A stretch of 23,805 nucleotides of DNA from Bacillota bacterium (GTDB lineage: Bacteria; Bacillota; Clostridia; Christensenellales; SZUA-584), in contig JAEZIW010000031.1 in the NCBI GenBank assembly GCA_023436525.1, positions 1-23,805 of the forward strand. The letters are read 5' to 3'. Position 1 is the first letter of the stretch. Each line of letters begins with the position of its first letter. The notes below the pieces were generated by a model. It searched no databases. It was not told where the DNA came from and saw only the letters and a program-made list of their open reading frames with translations. Made by a program: the position numbers and the translations under genes. This document shows positions 1 to 7,371 of this stretch, one piece after another.

Positions 1-150
1 CGGCACGAAATACCAGCTGTATTCGCTTGTTTCACTGTGTGCGGCTGTAAAGAAGCAAACCTGCGTGTTAAAGTTCAATGTCAGCGAAAGCGCAATCAGC
101 ACCGCATCCAGACAGGCCGCAACCAAAACGATGAGTTTCTTGCGTTTCAT
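1..150 (-). CDS. N-terminus of a membrane-anchored or secreted protein (partial)
   Basis: An ATG at 150 on the minus strand opens a frame that runs off the left edge, so only 50 residues are visible. It starts MKRKK, followed by a hydrophobic stretch of about 20 residues (LIVLVAACLDAVLIALSLTL), which looks like a signal peptide or N-terminal anchor, and reaches a YSWYFVP sequence at the edge. A purine-rich ribosome binding site (AAGGGGG) lies about 8 bases upstream of the ATG. The tail faintly recalls the start of the mature part of some clostridial polysaccharide deacetylases, but too little is visible to name it. It lies downstream of gerQ in the same direction, with a terminator between them. 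Confidence 0.6.
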   Translation of the reverse strand, partial: MKRKKLIVLVAACLDAVLIALSLTLNFNTQVCFFTAAHSETSEYSWYFVP

Positions 151-223
151 CAGCCCGCCCCCTTCTTTCTTTCTATTCAAGGCTATGCGTTCTTCAATAT
201 CAATATGCGAGCGCCTTTTCATC

Positions 224-255
224 AAAAAAGAATAAGCCCCAAAACCGGCGGCTTA
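224..255 (-). terminator. Rho-independent terminator after gerQ
   Basis: On the minus strand TAAGCC (255-250) pairs with GGCTTA (238-233) and is followed by a T-rich run (TTCTTTTTT, to about 224). It sits 25 bases after the gerQ stop, so it should end the cwlJ-gerQ transcript before the next gene. Confidence 0.7.
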
Positions 256-279
256 CTCTCAATTAAAAAGCTATGTTCT

Positions 280-795
280 TTATCCGTAAATCGTCACAAA
301 CTTGATCGCATACAGGTCGCACATGAGCAGGTCATCCGTAAATGCGGGTTTCAGCACGATATAGCTCGCGCCCACTTCCACAAGCTCGCCCGTTCTGTCT
401 ACCAGAGTTCCGGACGTGCCGATTATAAACTCGACGCGCATCGTTTTGCCGATGAAGTTACGCAAAAAACCAGCTGTATAATACGGGCTCTCAACGGTCG
501 TCGGCGTTTGCAATGCCAGCGGCTGCGTATTGGTGCTCGGCAAATTCCAGCCTCCGGGTGGTGCGCTCATCGGAGCGGCAGCCCCCTGCATGGTCATGGT
601 CCCTTGGGTCATTCGGCCTGCACTCATGGGCGGCGCTTGCATACCTGCCATTCTCCCCGCGTTCATCGGGGTATGCTGCATTCCCATTCTCCCGGTGTTC
701 ATATCCATACTGCCCATGGGTCTTGTTGTCATATCCCGGCTTTGCATTTGATCCATCGGCTGTGTCTGTCCGTAAGTGTATTGACTGCAATTCAT
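280..795 (-). CDS. gerQ: GerQ-like spore coat/germination protein with Met-rich N-terminus
   Basis: The protein has 171 residues. ATG at 795 is chosen because AGAAAGGAG stands 10 bases upstream; an in-frame ATG further up has no such site. Residues about 103-170 match the GerQ domain pattern: an aromatic start (PYYTAGFLRNFIGK), a beta-rich centre, a GELVEVGASYIVL segment and a DLLMCDLYAIKFV end. In Bacillus, GerQ is an inner coat protein needed to place the cortex hydrolase CwlJ, and it is cross-linked by transglutaminase through N-terminal lysines. Here the first 116 residues contain no lysine; residues 1-77 are instead rich in Met, Gly, Pro and Gln (17 Met), with loosely repeated GRM/PM units. 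The gene lies 26 bases after cwlJ, which strongly supports the call. The N-terminal arm is unlike Bacillus GerQ and probably evolves quickly. Confidence 0.8.
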   Translation of the reverse strand: MNCSQYTYGQTQPMDQMQSRDMTTRPMGSMDMNTGRMGMQHTPMNAGRMAGMQAPPMSAGRMTQGTMTMQGAAAPMSAPPGGWNLPSTNTQPLALQTPTTVESPYYTAGFLRNFIGKTMRVEFIIGTSGTLVDRTGELVEVGASYIVLKPAFTDDLLMCDLYAIKFVTIYG

Positions 796-821
796 TGAAA
801 ATGTCTCCTTTCTGTAAATTT

Positions 822-1265
822 CTATGTCAAGGCATAAAGCTCTGTCGGCTGGAAGAAGCAATGCTGTACCACCCTGTTGAATTGAACGCCTGTACGGTTA
901 TACGGAAAATACGGCGGACATTCCAGCACAAACGGATTCATATACCAAAGTGTTTCTATGGCACCCGAATGCACATTGCCCGCCAAAGCCCAGTCAGCCA
1001 CGTCGTAATGTATCTGCTCAGGAACCATGTTCCACACATTCTGCGGATTGTAAACGCCGTTTATCGTATCCATATAGCAGGTAAACTGGCCCGGCTGTGT
1101 GAGGACTCGCCGAAGATCTCCCTGCCCGGTTCTCAAGTATTCTCCGTATGAAACATGCACCCTGTTCATAATCGTTGTCGCGACAGCCTTCATACCGTTT
1201 AGACCCTCTCCGCCGGCCTCGCACTTTATCATTCTTGCAAAAAGCTCTCTCGCGGATAATTCCAT
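822..1265 (-). CDS. cwlJ: CwlJ/SleB-family spore cortex hydrolase
   Basis: The protein has 147 residues and is a stand-alone Hydrolase_2 (SleB/CwlJ) domain with no signal peptide and no peptidoglycan-binding domain, which is the CwlJ rather than the SleB layout. The family's conserved glutamate is in KCEAGGEG (E16), followed by GMKAVATTIMNRV, typical of the family. ATG at 1265 is chosen because GGAG lies 11 bases upstream and the family normally begins near ELFARMI; a longer in-frame start at 1352 would add 29 unrelated residues. In Bacillus CwlJ is made in the mother cell, sits in the coat and degrades cortex during germination; it depends on GerQ, encoded immediately downstream here. No clear sporulation-type promoter was found on this strand. 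Confidence 0.9.
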   Translation of the reverse strand: MELSARELFARMIKCEAGGEGLNGMKAVATTIMNRVHVSYGEYLRTGQGDLRRVLTQPGQFTCYMDTINGVYNPQNVWNMVPEQIHYDVADWALAGNVHSGAIETLWYMNPFVLECPPYFPYNRTGVQFNRVVQHCFFQPTELYALT

Positions 1266-1278
1266 CAGATCACCAACT

Positions 1279-1310
1279 CCATTTTTGATTTTCCTATTGG
1301 CACATACAAT
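1279..1310 (+). promoter_or_regulatory. Candidate SigE-type promoter for the LysM-GH18 gene
   Basis: CATACAAT at 1303-1310 matches the SigE -10 consensus (CATACANT) exactly. A weak -35 (CCATTTT, 1279-1285) lies about 17 bases upstream. The start codon follows 121 bases after the -10. Bacillus yaaH is a mother-cell SigE gene, which fits. The weak -35 and long leader keep this tentative. Confidence 0.35.
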
Positions 1311-1322
1311 ATAGTATATTGT
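1306..1322. promoter_or_regulatory. 17-bp perfect palindrome between divergent spore genes
   Basis: ACAATATAGTATATTGT reads the same on both strands around a central G. It lies between cwlJ (minus) and the LysM-GH18 gene (plus) and overlaps the candidate SigE -10. It could be an operator for a regulator of both genes, or a chance AT-rich symmetry; no nearby regulator gene points to one. Confidence 0.35.
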
Positions 1323-1360
1323 TTCAATCGAAAAAGTGATAAAGCTTTGCATATAAAAAT

Positions 1361-1390
1361 AAACTTTACTGATACAGTTTCCATATAATA
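1361..1390 (+). promoter_or_regulatory. Candidate SigK-like promoter, nearer the LysM-GH18 gene
   Basis: CATATAATA at 1382-1390 fits the SigK -10 form CATANNNTA. An AAAC at 1361-1364 sits 17 bases upstream in the place of the loose SigK -35. It is 41 bases before the start codon. AT-rich DNA produces such matches by chance. Confidence 0.25.
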
Positions 1391-1431
1391 AACCAACCAG
1401 AAAACTATTATTTTAAGGAAGTGAGTTTATT

Positions 1432-2721
1432 TTGGATATACATGTGGTAAAGCAGGGGGATTCGCTTTACAGCATTGCGAGGCAATATGGCGTTTCGGCC
1501 GACGAGATTTTCAAGGCCAATGAGCTCAGCGACATTCCATATCTCGTCGTCGGGCAGGCATTGGTCATTCCCACACGGGAAACCGTGTATACCGTCGCGC
1601 CCGGGGATACGCTCTTCTCCATCGCACGGCGCTTTGGCACCACGACGGGCAACATCATTGCGCTCAACGGCATTGCCAATCCCGATGCACTGGTACCCGG
1701 CACGACGCTGCGCATTCCGATAAGAGAGAAAAACTACGGCTTTATTGAAGTGAACGGCTACATTGAACCATCCACACCCGAGAAGGAAACACAAATTGTA
1801 CGCGATGTGGGCGAATATCTCACATACTTGAGCCCGTTTAGTTATCAGGTGCGCGCCGATGGCAGCCTTAAGCCGATTAACGACGCGGCCATGCTCTCAG
1901 CAGCCAAAGAGTTTCGCATTGCACCGCTGCTCGTACTTACAAACTTTGGCACAGGCACCTTTGACACCGAGCTGGTAGACGCGCTGCTGGGTGACGCAGC
2001 CGTGCAGCAAACGCTGATCAACAACATGATTCAGACAATGCGCGCAAAAGGCTATTACGGTGTGAACATTGATTTTGAACGTATATCACCCGAAAACCGT
2101 GAGCTCTACAACGATTTTCTGCGCAAGGTGGTGGCGGCGCTGCACCCGCTTGGGTTCGTGGTCTCCACAGCGCTTGCACCCAAAAACGCTGCCTACCAAA
2201 CGGGCGCATGGCACGGCGCTCACGACTATAAGGCGCACGGCGAAATTGTGGATTTTGTAATCCTCATGACATATGAATGGGGATGGTCGGGCGGGCCGCC
2301 GTATGCCGTTGCGCCGATTGATCTTGTGGAAGAGGTGCTGCGCTACGCCGTTTCAGTGATACCGAGCCGGAAAATTCTCATGGGCATGCCGCTTTACGGC
2401 TACGATTGGATGCTCCCGTTCATGCCGGGCGGCAAATGGGCAAAACGCTTGAGCCCTCAGGACGCGCTGAAGCTGGCCGCAGAGGTGGGCGCGACAATCA
2501 GCTACAACGAGCAGACGCAAGCCCCCACATTTAAATATTATGACAGCAACGGTGTGCAGCACGAGGTGTGGTTTGAAGACGCGAGAAGCATTCGTGCCAA
2601 GCTGCTGCTCGTTAACAAATACGATCTGCGCGGTGTCAGCTACTGGGTGCTCGGGCTTGATTTCCCGCAGAACTGGCTTATCCTTGACAGTCTTTATAAC
2701 ATCGTCAAGGTGATATCGTAA
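1432..2721 (+). CDS. yaaH: Spore cortex N-acetylglucosaminidase, LysM x2 + GH18 (YaaH/SleL type)
   Basis: The protein has 429 residues: LysM at about 2-47, LysM at about 51-96, then a GH18 barrel at about 105-420. The catalytic motif is VNIDFER (211-217) with E216 as acid/base, and the barrel ends with the usual YWVLGLDFPQNW. There is no signal peptide, as in Bacillus YaaH/SleL, which is made in the mother cell and held on the spore by its LysM domains. The enzyme cuts cortex fragments carrying muramic-lactam after other hydrolases have acted. Translation starts at a TTG; AAGGAAGTGAG just upstream supports it, and the protein begins right before the first LysM. It is transcribed divergently from cwlJ-gerQ, so this is a compact germination locus. 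A strong terminator follows. Confidence 0.9.
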   Translation: MDIHVVKQGDSLYSIARQYGVSADEIFKANELSDIPYLVVGQALVIPTRETVYTVAPGDTLFSIARRFGTTTGNIIALNGIANPDALVPGTTLRIPIREKNYGFIEVNGYIEPSTPEKETQIVRDVGEYLTYLSPFSYQVRADGSLKPINDAAMLSAAKEFRIAPLLVLTNFGTGTFDTELVDALLGDAAVQQTLINNMIQTMRAKGYYGVNIDFERISPENRELYNDFLRKVVAALHPLGFVVSTALAPKNAAYQTGAWHGAHDYKAHGEIVDFVILMTYEWGWSGGPPYAVAPIDLVEEVLRYAVSVIPSRKILMGMPLYGYDWMLPFMPGGKWAKRLSPQDALKLAAEVGATISYNEQTQAPTFKYYDSNGVQHEVWFEDARSIRAKLLLVNKYDLRGVSYWVLGLDFPQNWLILDSLYNIVKVIS

Positions 2722-2737
2722 AACACTGTGTTAATCA

Positions 2738-2770
2738 AAGACGCTTTGTTATTTGCATAGCGTCTTTTTT
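2738..2770 (+). terminator. Rho-independent terminator of the LysM-GH18 gene
   Basis: AAGACGCT (2738-2745) pairs with AGCGTCTT (2759-2766), followed by a T tract to 2770. It begins 16 bases after the stop codon. Confidence 0.85.
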
Positions 2771-2887
2771 GTTAGTAGTCATTGCTATGTAAAGTCATTA
2801 GTCTGTCATCCAGACCCACCGATAGGTGCTGAGGGAGGTTAATTACCACCGTCAGGCGATTAAGGCGGGCTTTATCGATGGACTGAA

Positions 2888-2912
2888 AAGGCCGCTCGGA
2901 TTGAGCGACCTT
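2888..2912 (-). terminator. Bidirectional-looking terminator after the SpoIID-domain gene
   Basis: AAGG/CCTT and CGCTC/GAGCG pair around a five-base loop, with one mismatch, and A and T tracts lie on both sides. On the minus strand it lies 42 bases past the stop of the SpoIID-domain gene. On the plus strand it could also end any transcript from 2771-2887. Confidence 0.75.
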
Positions 2913-2954
2913 TTTGTGTATATCATTTGTATATATCAGATGTTGTTCATCCTG

Positions 2955-5900
2955 CTACTGTCGGATCACCGTGATCCAATAGTCCTTCGCTATGCCTGAC
3001 TGTGAAACGACTGTCACGCGCACAACCGTGCTTTGCCCGTTAGCAAGTGTCACCTTCTTAGACGATTTCTTTGCCCCGTCGATATAAACTACAGCCTTGT
3101 ACCCAACTGCGCTCGCCGATATGGATGCAGTGCTTTTGTTCGCAGGCAGCACAATCGTGTAATTCGTGTTACCCGGGCTGAAGCCGGGCGACATACCGCT
3201 CGCTTTGAGAGATTTCAAGTTGGCATTGGAGGATGCCGCACGTACAACATTAATGGTGTATGTCCGTTTCGCGCCCGATTGCGCCTTGACGGTGATCTTC
3301 ACCGCTTTGCTCTGCCCGTTGTTCAGCGACACCTTTGAGGACGCGGGCGACAAGCTGGCCGCTTTGCCCGCCGCAGCCACCGCCTTGATTGTTGTGCTCT
3401 TGGTGTTTTCATCGAGGAACAACGTATAATTCTGCACATTTGGGTTAAACGGCTGGCTCAAGACCCCGCCCGCGGTGGAGAGCGCACTCAAATAATTGTT
3501 GGACGATTTTGATCGGGTGACCGTGAACTTATAGGTCTTGGCCTTCTTCGCCAATGTCACCTTCACGGTGATGGTGGCGCTCTTGCCGTTGGCAAGGCTC
3601 ACGGTATAGCTTGAATACGCCTTGCCGTTTATCGTCATCGATGCGCCGTCGAATTGCTTATACGGCACCAACGTAAAGCTGCCGTCGTTCTCGCCTATTG
3701 TTATTTTGTAGCTCGTTACCGAGCTTACGAAGCCGCGGTTTAAGCTGCCGGATGAAAGAGAAACGCCCGCAAGGCCGTTCGTCTGCGGTTGTGCGTTCCA
3801 TCTCGCGTACAACGTGGTATTGTCCGTCACGGTGTACGGGAACGAAACACGCTGGCCCGCTCCGTTAAACCAGCCCGCAAAGTTGTAACCGTATCTCGAC
3901 GTCGCCGGTTCAGTCGGCAGCGTGCCCCACAGCCCTCTCTGCATGGCGGCGACTGGCGTGCCGCCTTGGGAATCAAAGTTTACCGTGCATACATACGGTG
4001 CCCAGTTGGCCGTATACGCCCGGTTGCCGGTTGAACCCGAAGGTATTGTTACGTAGATTGTGTTTCCCGAAAGTCCCGTCCCAGTCCAGCCGACAAACGC
4101 ATATTCGGGCATGGTCGGATTGGAAAGCATGAAAGTTGGGCTTTCAATGGTATAGCTAACCGGGTTGCTCACACTGCTTCCGCCATTGACGTTATACGAT
4201 ATCGAATACGTGATGGGCGACCAGTTTGCATAATAGGTTCTGGTACCCGTAGAACCGGCGGGTATCGTTACCGTCATCGTGGCAGACGACAGCCCTGTTC
4301 CGGTCCAGCCCGCAAACGTGTAGCCGTTGCGTGTCGGATTGTTCAGCGTGATCGCGCCGTTTTCCACCGTGTAGCAGGCGGGGTTGCTCGCAGCACCGCC
4401 GCGCAGGTCATAACCGATTGAATACGGTGTGGGCACCCACTTCGCGTAAAACGTCATGTTCTGCGTCAGTATATATGGGTATGCCATCTTCGATGTCAGC
4501 GCCTCATCAAAATACCATCCCTCCAGATCATAATTTGACTTTGTCGATACAGGCGCAGTCGCGAAGCTGTCCGCGTGATAGAGGGTTCCTGCCGATACGG
4601 CACTGCCGCCGTTGGTCACGAAATTCACGGTCAGCGGCTGTCTTATCAGCGGACTGTCCAGCTGGACGTATTGACTGGTATTCTGTACTGCGGCAATATA
4701 AGCATACTGTCCCGCGTAATAAATCTTGTTCCAAGTAATGTTGCCTGTGATTATAGGCTGTTCCAAGGGGACAACCTCAATCCTTGCGCCAAGCGGCAGC
4801 CTGTTTATTGTATCATAAGTGGTGCCGGGCCCTTTCCTGACGCGAACAAGATCGGTTATTAAGGTAGCGTTTGAATGATCCGGCACGGATGCAGATGTCA
4901 GTGTGGGTGCTGTATATCCTTGGGTTGTCAGCGTTGTACCTGGGTAATAAAACGCGAGTATTTTATCAAACGTGTTCACGGCAGCGTCTGCCGTATTTGC
5001 GCGCTGCTCCGCACCACGCTGCGAAAGACCGATTCCCTGCCCATAGCGTTTCTGTGAGATTGAATATCCGGTTGTCGACCCCTCGACCGTAACAGGCGCA
5101 ACGACAAACAACGTCAGCGCGTCCGCATTAAACGCTTTGAACTCGTTGTTTGGGCTTGCTGTCGAGCCATCAAGGTACCTTAAATCAATCTCAACATCAC
5201 TCACGGTTACAGGGTCAACAACGCCCGGAATGGTGACTCTAAACGTTCCTTTCGCCTTGACAATGTCAACGCAATTGTTGGGGCCTGTCGCCGGTATGCG
5301 GCTGTGATCTTCATTGCCGTTTTTGTCGTATTCCCCGGGCATTGTGGCAAGGCTCTGCACGCCCGTCAGTTCAAATCCGTTTCTGTCAGCCAAAGTGGGG
5401 TACGCCGCACGGAACGCTGCATTATCGAAAATGGCCTGCTTAATGCACGCAATGGCTTTCATTTTATCCGGAGTACCCGTCACGTTATCGGCAACCGTCA
5501 CGCCATCGTAGCTTGCAAATGCCGTGGGAAACGTGATTGTTTCATACAGACTGCTTGGGTTATCCCTATCATATGTGTCTTCGGAGAACTGATAATAAGC
5601 CCAGTCGGAGCCGCTGCCCCATCTGTGATACGGAATATCCGTATAGCCGCCGTTGGACGCGCTGAAAAACGCTTCAATGATGTTTTCAGGCGCGCCGAAT
5701 GTGAGTACATTGCCCTTGGTTTTATCCACGGCATCCATTGAATTAGCTTTTAATGGGTAATAGTAGCCATTGTAAACCTGATTAATCGACGTATCGACCA
5801 TATCGTACGGATTGGCACTGTTGATGTGCTTTTCCGCGTAGTTTCTCGCCGAAACAGCCTGTGCCTTCAGCGCTTCTTTTGGAAACGAATCGCTCATCTC

Positions 5901-6371
5901 CCATGGTACAACGCCATAAAGATAATCTTCAATATACAGATGATTCACGGCAGCAATATGCCCGCTCTCAATGATAAACTCCATGTCACCAAGATACCGA
6001 AATTTATCCGTTTGATCGCCCGTCACTTGCATCGCGCGTTCGTTGTACATCCATATGAAACTGTTTCTTCCGGCTGTCTCCGCATGCCGCACCAGCTTGA
6101 TCGACGCGCCGCTCGCGATTCTCTCGGAGCCGTTGTACAGATTCAGCACGCCGCCTTCCAGCTTCACGGTGTGAAGCTGCCGTTCCAGCCCCGCGCCGTC
6201 AGCCCCGATTGTGTAGTTACCGTCCGTAAAGAACGAGAATTCGGCGGGTGTGCCAATTGAAAGCTTGATGCGCACAATTTGATACTGCTCATCGGCGGCG
6301 AACACTGTGCTGACCGTGGCAAGCAAAAGCGCCAATATGAAAATAACCGTAATAAGAATTTTTCGACGCAT
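2955..6371 (-). CDS. Secreted SpoIID/LytB-domain protein with SH3-like, InlB-type and cadherin-like repeats
   Basis: The protein has 1138 residues from ATG 6371; GGAG lies 7 bases upstream, and the frame then starts with MRRK and a clean signal peptide (1-25, ending TVFA). The SpoIID domain spans about 143-475. EDYLYGVVPWEMS contains the catalytic glutamate (E158), followed by KEALKAQAVSARNYA, and QGIGLSQRGAEQRA (445-458) is the second signature. SpoIID proteins are lytic transglycosylases acting on peptidoglycan without stem peptides. An SH3-like segment (about 505-565, VRVRKGPGTTY) follows, then four InlB B-type repeats (about 580-646, 649-717, 720-790, 793-860; each with GYxFxGW and xxYAxW), then three cadherin-like beta repeats (about 865-953, 958-1045, 1050-1138). 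No LPXTG motif or membrane tail is present, so attachment may be non-covalent. Size and repeats argue for a vegetative surface or wall-remodelling protein rather than the engulfment enzyme SpoIID, which is about a third as long. It is apparently monocistronic. Confidence 0.85.
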   Translation of the reverse strand: MRRKILITVIFILALLLATVSTVFAADEQYQIVRIKLSIGTPAEFSFFTDGNYTIGADGAGLERQLHTVKLEGGVLNLYNGSERIASGASIKLVRHAETAGRNSFIWMYNERAMQVTGDQTDKFRYLGDMEFIIESGHIAAVNHLYIEDYLYGVVPWEMSDSFPKEALKAQAVSARNYAEKHINSANPYDMVDTSINQVYNGYYYPLKANSMDAVDKTKGNVLTFGAPENIIEAFFSASNGGYTDIPYHRWGSGSDWAYYQFSEDTYDRDNPSSLYETITFPTAFASYDGVTVADNVTGTPDKMKAIACIKQAIFDNAAFRAAYPTLADRNGFELTGVQSLATMPGEYDKNGNEDHSRIPATGPNNCVDIVKAKGTFRVTIPGVVDPVTVSDVEIDLRYLDGSTASPNNEFKAFNADALTLFVVAPVTVEGSTTGYSISQKRYGQGIGLSQRGAEQRANTADAAVNTFDKILAFYYPGTTLTTQGYTAPTLTSASVPDHSNATLITDLVRVRKGPGTTYDTINRLPLGARIEVVPLEQPIITGNITWNKIYYAGQYAYIAAVQNTSQYVQLDSPLIRQPLTVNFVTNGGSAVSAGTLYHADSFATAPVSTKSNYDLEGWYFDEALTSKMAYPYILTQNMTFYAKWVPTPYSIGYDLRGGAASNPACYTVENGAITLNNPTRNGYTFAGWTGTGLSSATMTVTIPAGSTGTRTYYANWSPITYSISYNVNGGSSVSNPVSYTIESPTFMLSNPTMPEYAFVGWTGTGLSGNTIYVTIPSGSTGNRAYTANWAPYVCTVNFDSQGGTPVAAMQRGLWGTLPTEPATSRYGYNFAGWFNGAGQRVSFPYTVTDNTTLYARWNAQPQTNGLAGVSLSSGSLNRGFVSSVTSYKITIGENDGSFTLVPYKQFDGASMTINGKAYSSYTVSLANGKSATITVKVTLAKKAKTYKFTVTRSKSSNNYLSALSTAGGVLSQPFNPNVQNYTLFLDENTKSTTIKAVAAAGKAASLSPASSKVSLNNGQSKAVKITVKAQSGAKRTYTINVVRAASSNANLKSLKASGMSPGFSPGNTNYTIVLPANKSTASISASAVGYKAVVYIDGAKKSSKKVTLANGQSTVVRVTVVSQSGIAKDYWITVIRQ

Positions 6372-6538
6372 TCTTAAACTCCAGCCTTTTTTATGTATTG
6401 CCACCACAACACCGCTAATAAGCAAAAACCGCGTAAAGGTATTAAAATTCCATTTACCGTAATATCTTTCCAGTTCCAGATTCTATCACACTCGCCGCTG
6501 CTTGTACAGACTGAAGAAGAAAAAAAGCAACTTCGATA

Positions 6539-6567
6539 TTGACAATACTCTACATGTAGAATATTAT
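6539..6567 (+). promoter_or_regulatory. SigA promoter of the padR gene
   Basis: TTGACA (6539-6544) and TATTAT (6562-6567) are separated by exactly 17 bases. The start codon of the PadR-family gene is 39 bases downstream. Confidence 0.75.
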
Positions 6568-6586
6568 CCCACTTGTAGAATATTAT
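6545..6586 (+). promoter_or_regulatory. Palindromic operator and repeated half-site in the padR promoter
   Basis: CTACATGTAG (6550-6559) is perfect and extends to a 20-bp palindrome at 6545-6564 with one mismatched pair; it fills the -35/-10 spacer. A 13-base stretch, TGTAGAATATTAT, occurs at 6555-6567 and again at 6574-6586. PadR regulators commonly bind ATGT/ACAT-type palindromes and repress their own genes, so autorepression is the simplest reading. Confidence 0.6.
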
Positions 6587-6606
6587 AAGACGGGAGTCAA
6601 CGACGA

Positions 6607-7158
6607 ATGGCACTGCGCTACGCGATACTCGGGCTGCTGAACTACCGAGACATGACCGGATATGAATTAAAAAAGATGTTTGATGAATCCATCCGAAATG
6701 TTTGGCATGCGAGCATGAGCCAGATATACCGCGAGCTCAACACACTTGATAAGGAAGAATATGTGGCATCGGTCATACAGCCGCAGTCTGACAGGCCCGA
6801 CAAGCGGATTTACAGCATTACGGAGACAGGTCAGGCCGCGTTTAAAGAATGGATCATGACCTTCCCCGAAAAATACAGCAAGGAGAAGCGCGATGAGTTT
6901 AGCCTGCGGCTGTTCTTCGGCTCAAAGCTGACTAATGAGGAGTTGATCACGCAGTTTGAAAAGCTGATAGCGGAAAAAAGACAGGAACTCAAACAGATAG
7001 AAAACTACGTGAACCTGACCGATTATTATTTGGAGAAGCTCACGCTGTTCGGCGGCGAGGAACTGTACTGGAAGTTCATATTGCGCCGTGCGGCAATGAA
7101 TTTGAACACCACGATCGACTGGGCGAATGAGTGCATCGCGGCGCTGAAGAAGGGTTAA
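6607..7158 (+). CDS. PadR-family transcriptional regulator
   Basis: The protein has 183 residues. The N-terminal PadR winged helix (about 1-90) contains LRYAILGLLNYRDMTGYELKK, the SMSQIYRELNTLDKEEYV recognition helix region and the DRPDKRIYSITETGQ wing. A helical C-terminal domain (about 95-178, PadR_C/Vir_C type) should form the dimer and may bind ligand. A GGGAG ribosome binding site is 9 bases before the ATG. Its promoter holds a palindrome that it probably binds. The regulated genes are unknown: the next plus-strand gene is 280 bases away behind repeat DNA, and no efflux gene adjoins it. Confidence 0.9.
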   Translation: MALRYAILGLLNYRDMTGYELKKMFDESIRNVWHASMSQIYRELNTLDKEEYVASVIQPQSDRPDKRIYSITETGQAAFKEWIMTFPEKYSKEKRDEFSLRLFFGSKLTNEELITQFEKLIAEKRQELKQIENYVNLTDYYLEKLTLFGGEELYWKFILRRAAMNLNTTIDWANECIAALKKG

Positions 7159-7185
7159 GATCGGATCTCTGTCAGCTTCGTTGAC

Positions 7186-7227
7186 GGAACGACATACCCC
7201 ATTCGGGGCACAGGCAGAGGTCGTTCC
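7186..7227. repeat. Imperfect hairpin repeat downstream of padR
   Basis: GGAACGAC (7186-7193) and GTCGTTCC (7220-7227) are perfect inverted repeats, with a smaller CCCC-ATTC-GGGG hairpin (7197-7208) inside. The form resembles short dispersed intergenic repeats of clostridial genomes. It follows the padR stop, so it may also stabilise or end that transcript. Confidence 0.55.
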
Positions 7228-7251
7228 CTACAATTCGAGAGATAAAATGCT

Positions 7252-7295
7252 CAATCCTCAGTCAGCAAAGCTGACAGCTCCTTTCAAAAGGAGCC
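7252..7295. repeat. Dispersed repeat, copy A (inverted relative to copy B)
   Basis: It starts CAATCCTCAGTCA, carries a perfect GTCAGC-AAA-GCTGAC hairpin (7261-7275) and ends with GCTCCTT/AAGGAGC (7277-7294) followed by ATTTTT. The last hairpin could act as a terminator on the plus strand. Its ends match copy B read in reverse. Confidence 0.7.
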
Positions 7296-7323
7296 ATTTT
7301 TGAGCAACTGCTAAATTCGGTTA

Positions 7324-7371
7324 GCCTCCTTTATGAAAGGAGGTGGCACGCGCCAGCGTGACGGAGGATTG
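7324..7371. repeat. Dispersed repeat, copy B
   Basis: It contains the perfect CCTCCTTT-ATG-AAAGGAGG hairpin (7325-7343) and ends ...GGAGGATTG, the reverse complement of the start of copy A. The two copies face each other across 28 bases, so the 120-base block can fold as one large inverted repeat. 7159-7437 holds no gene; these repeats fill most of it. Confidence 0.7.

Noticed and set aside
37..798. 253-residue plus-strand ORF opposite gerQ
   Set aside because: It is antisense to gerQ and the partial gene, His/Arg/Cys-rich, without a ribosome binding site and crossing a terminator.
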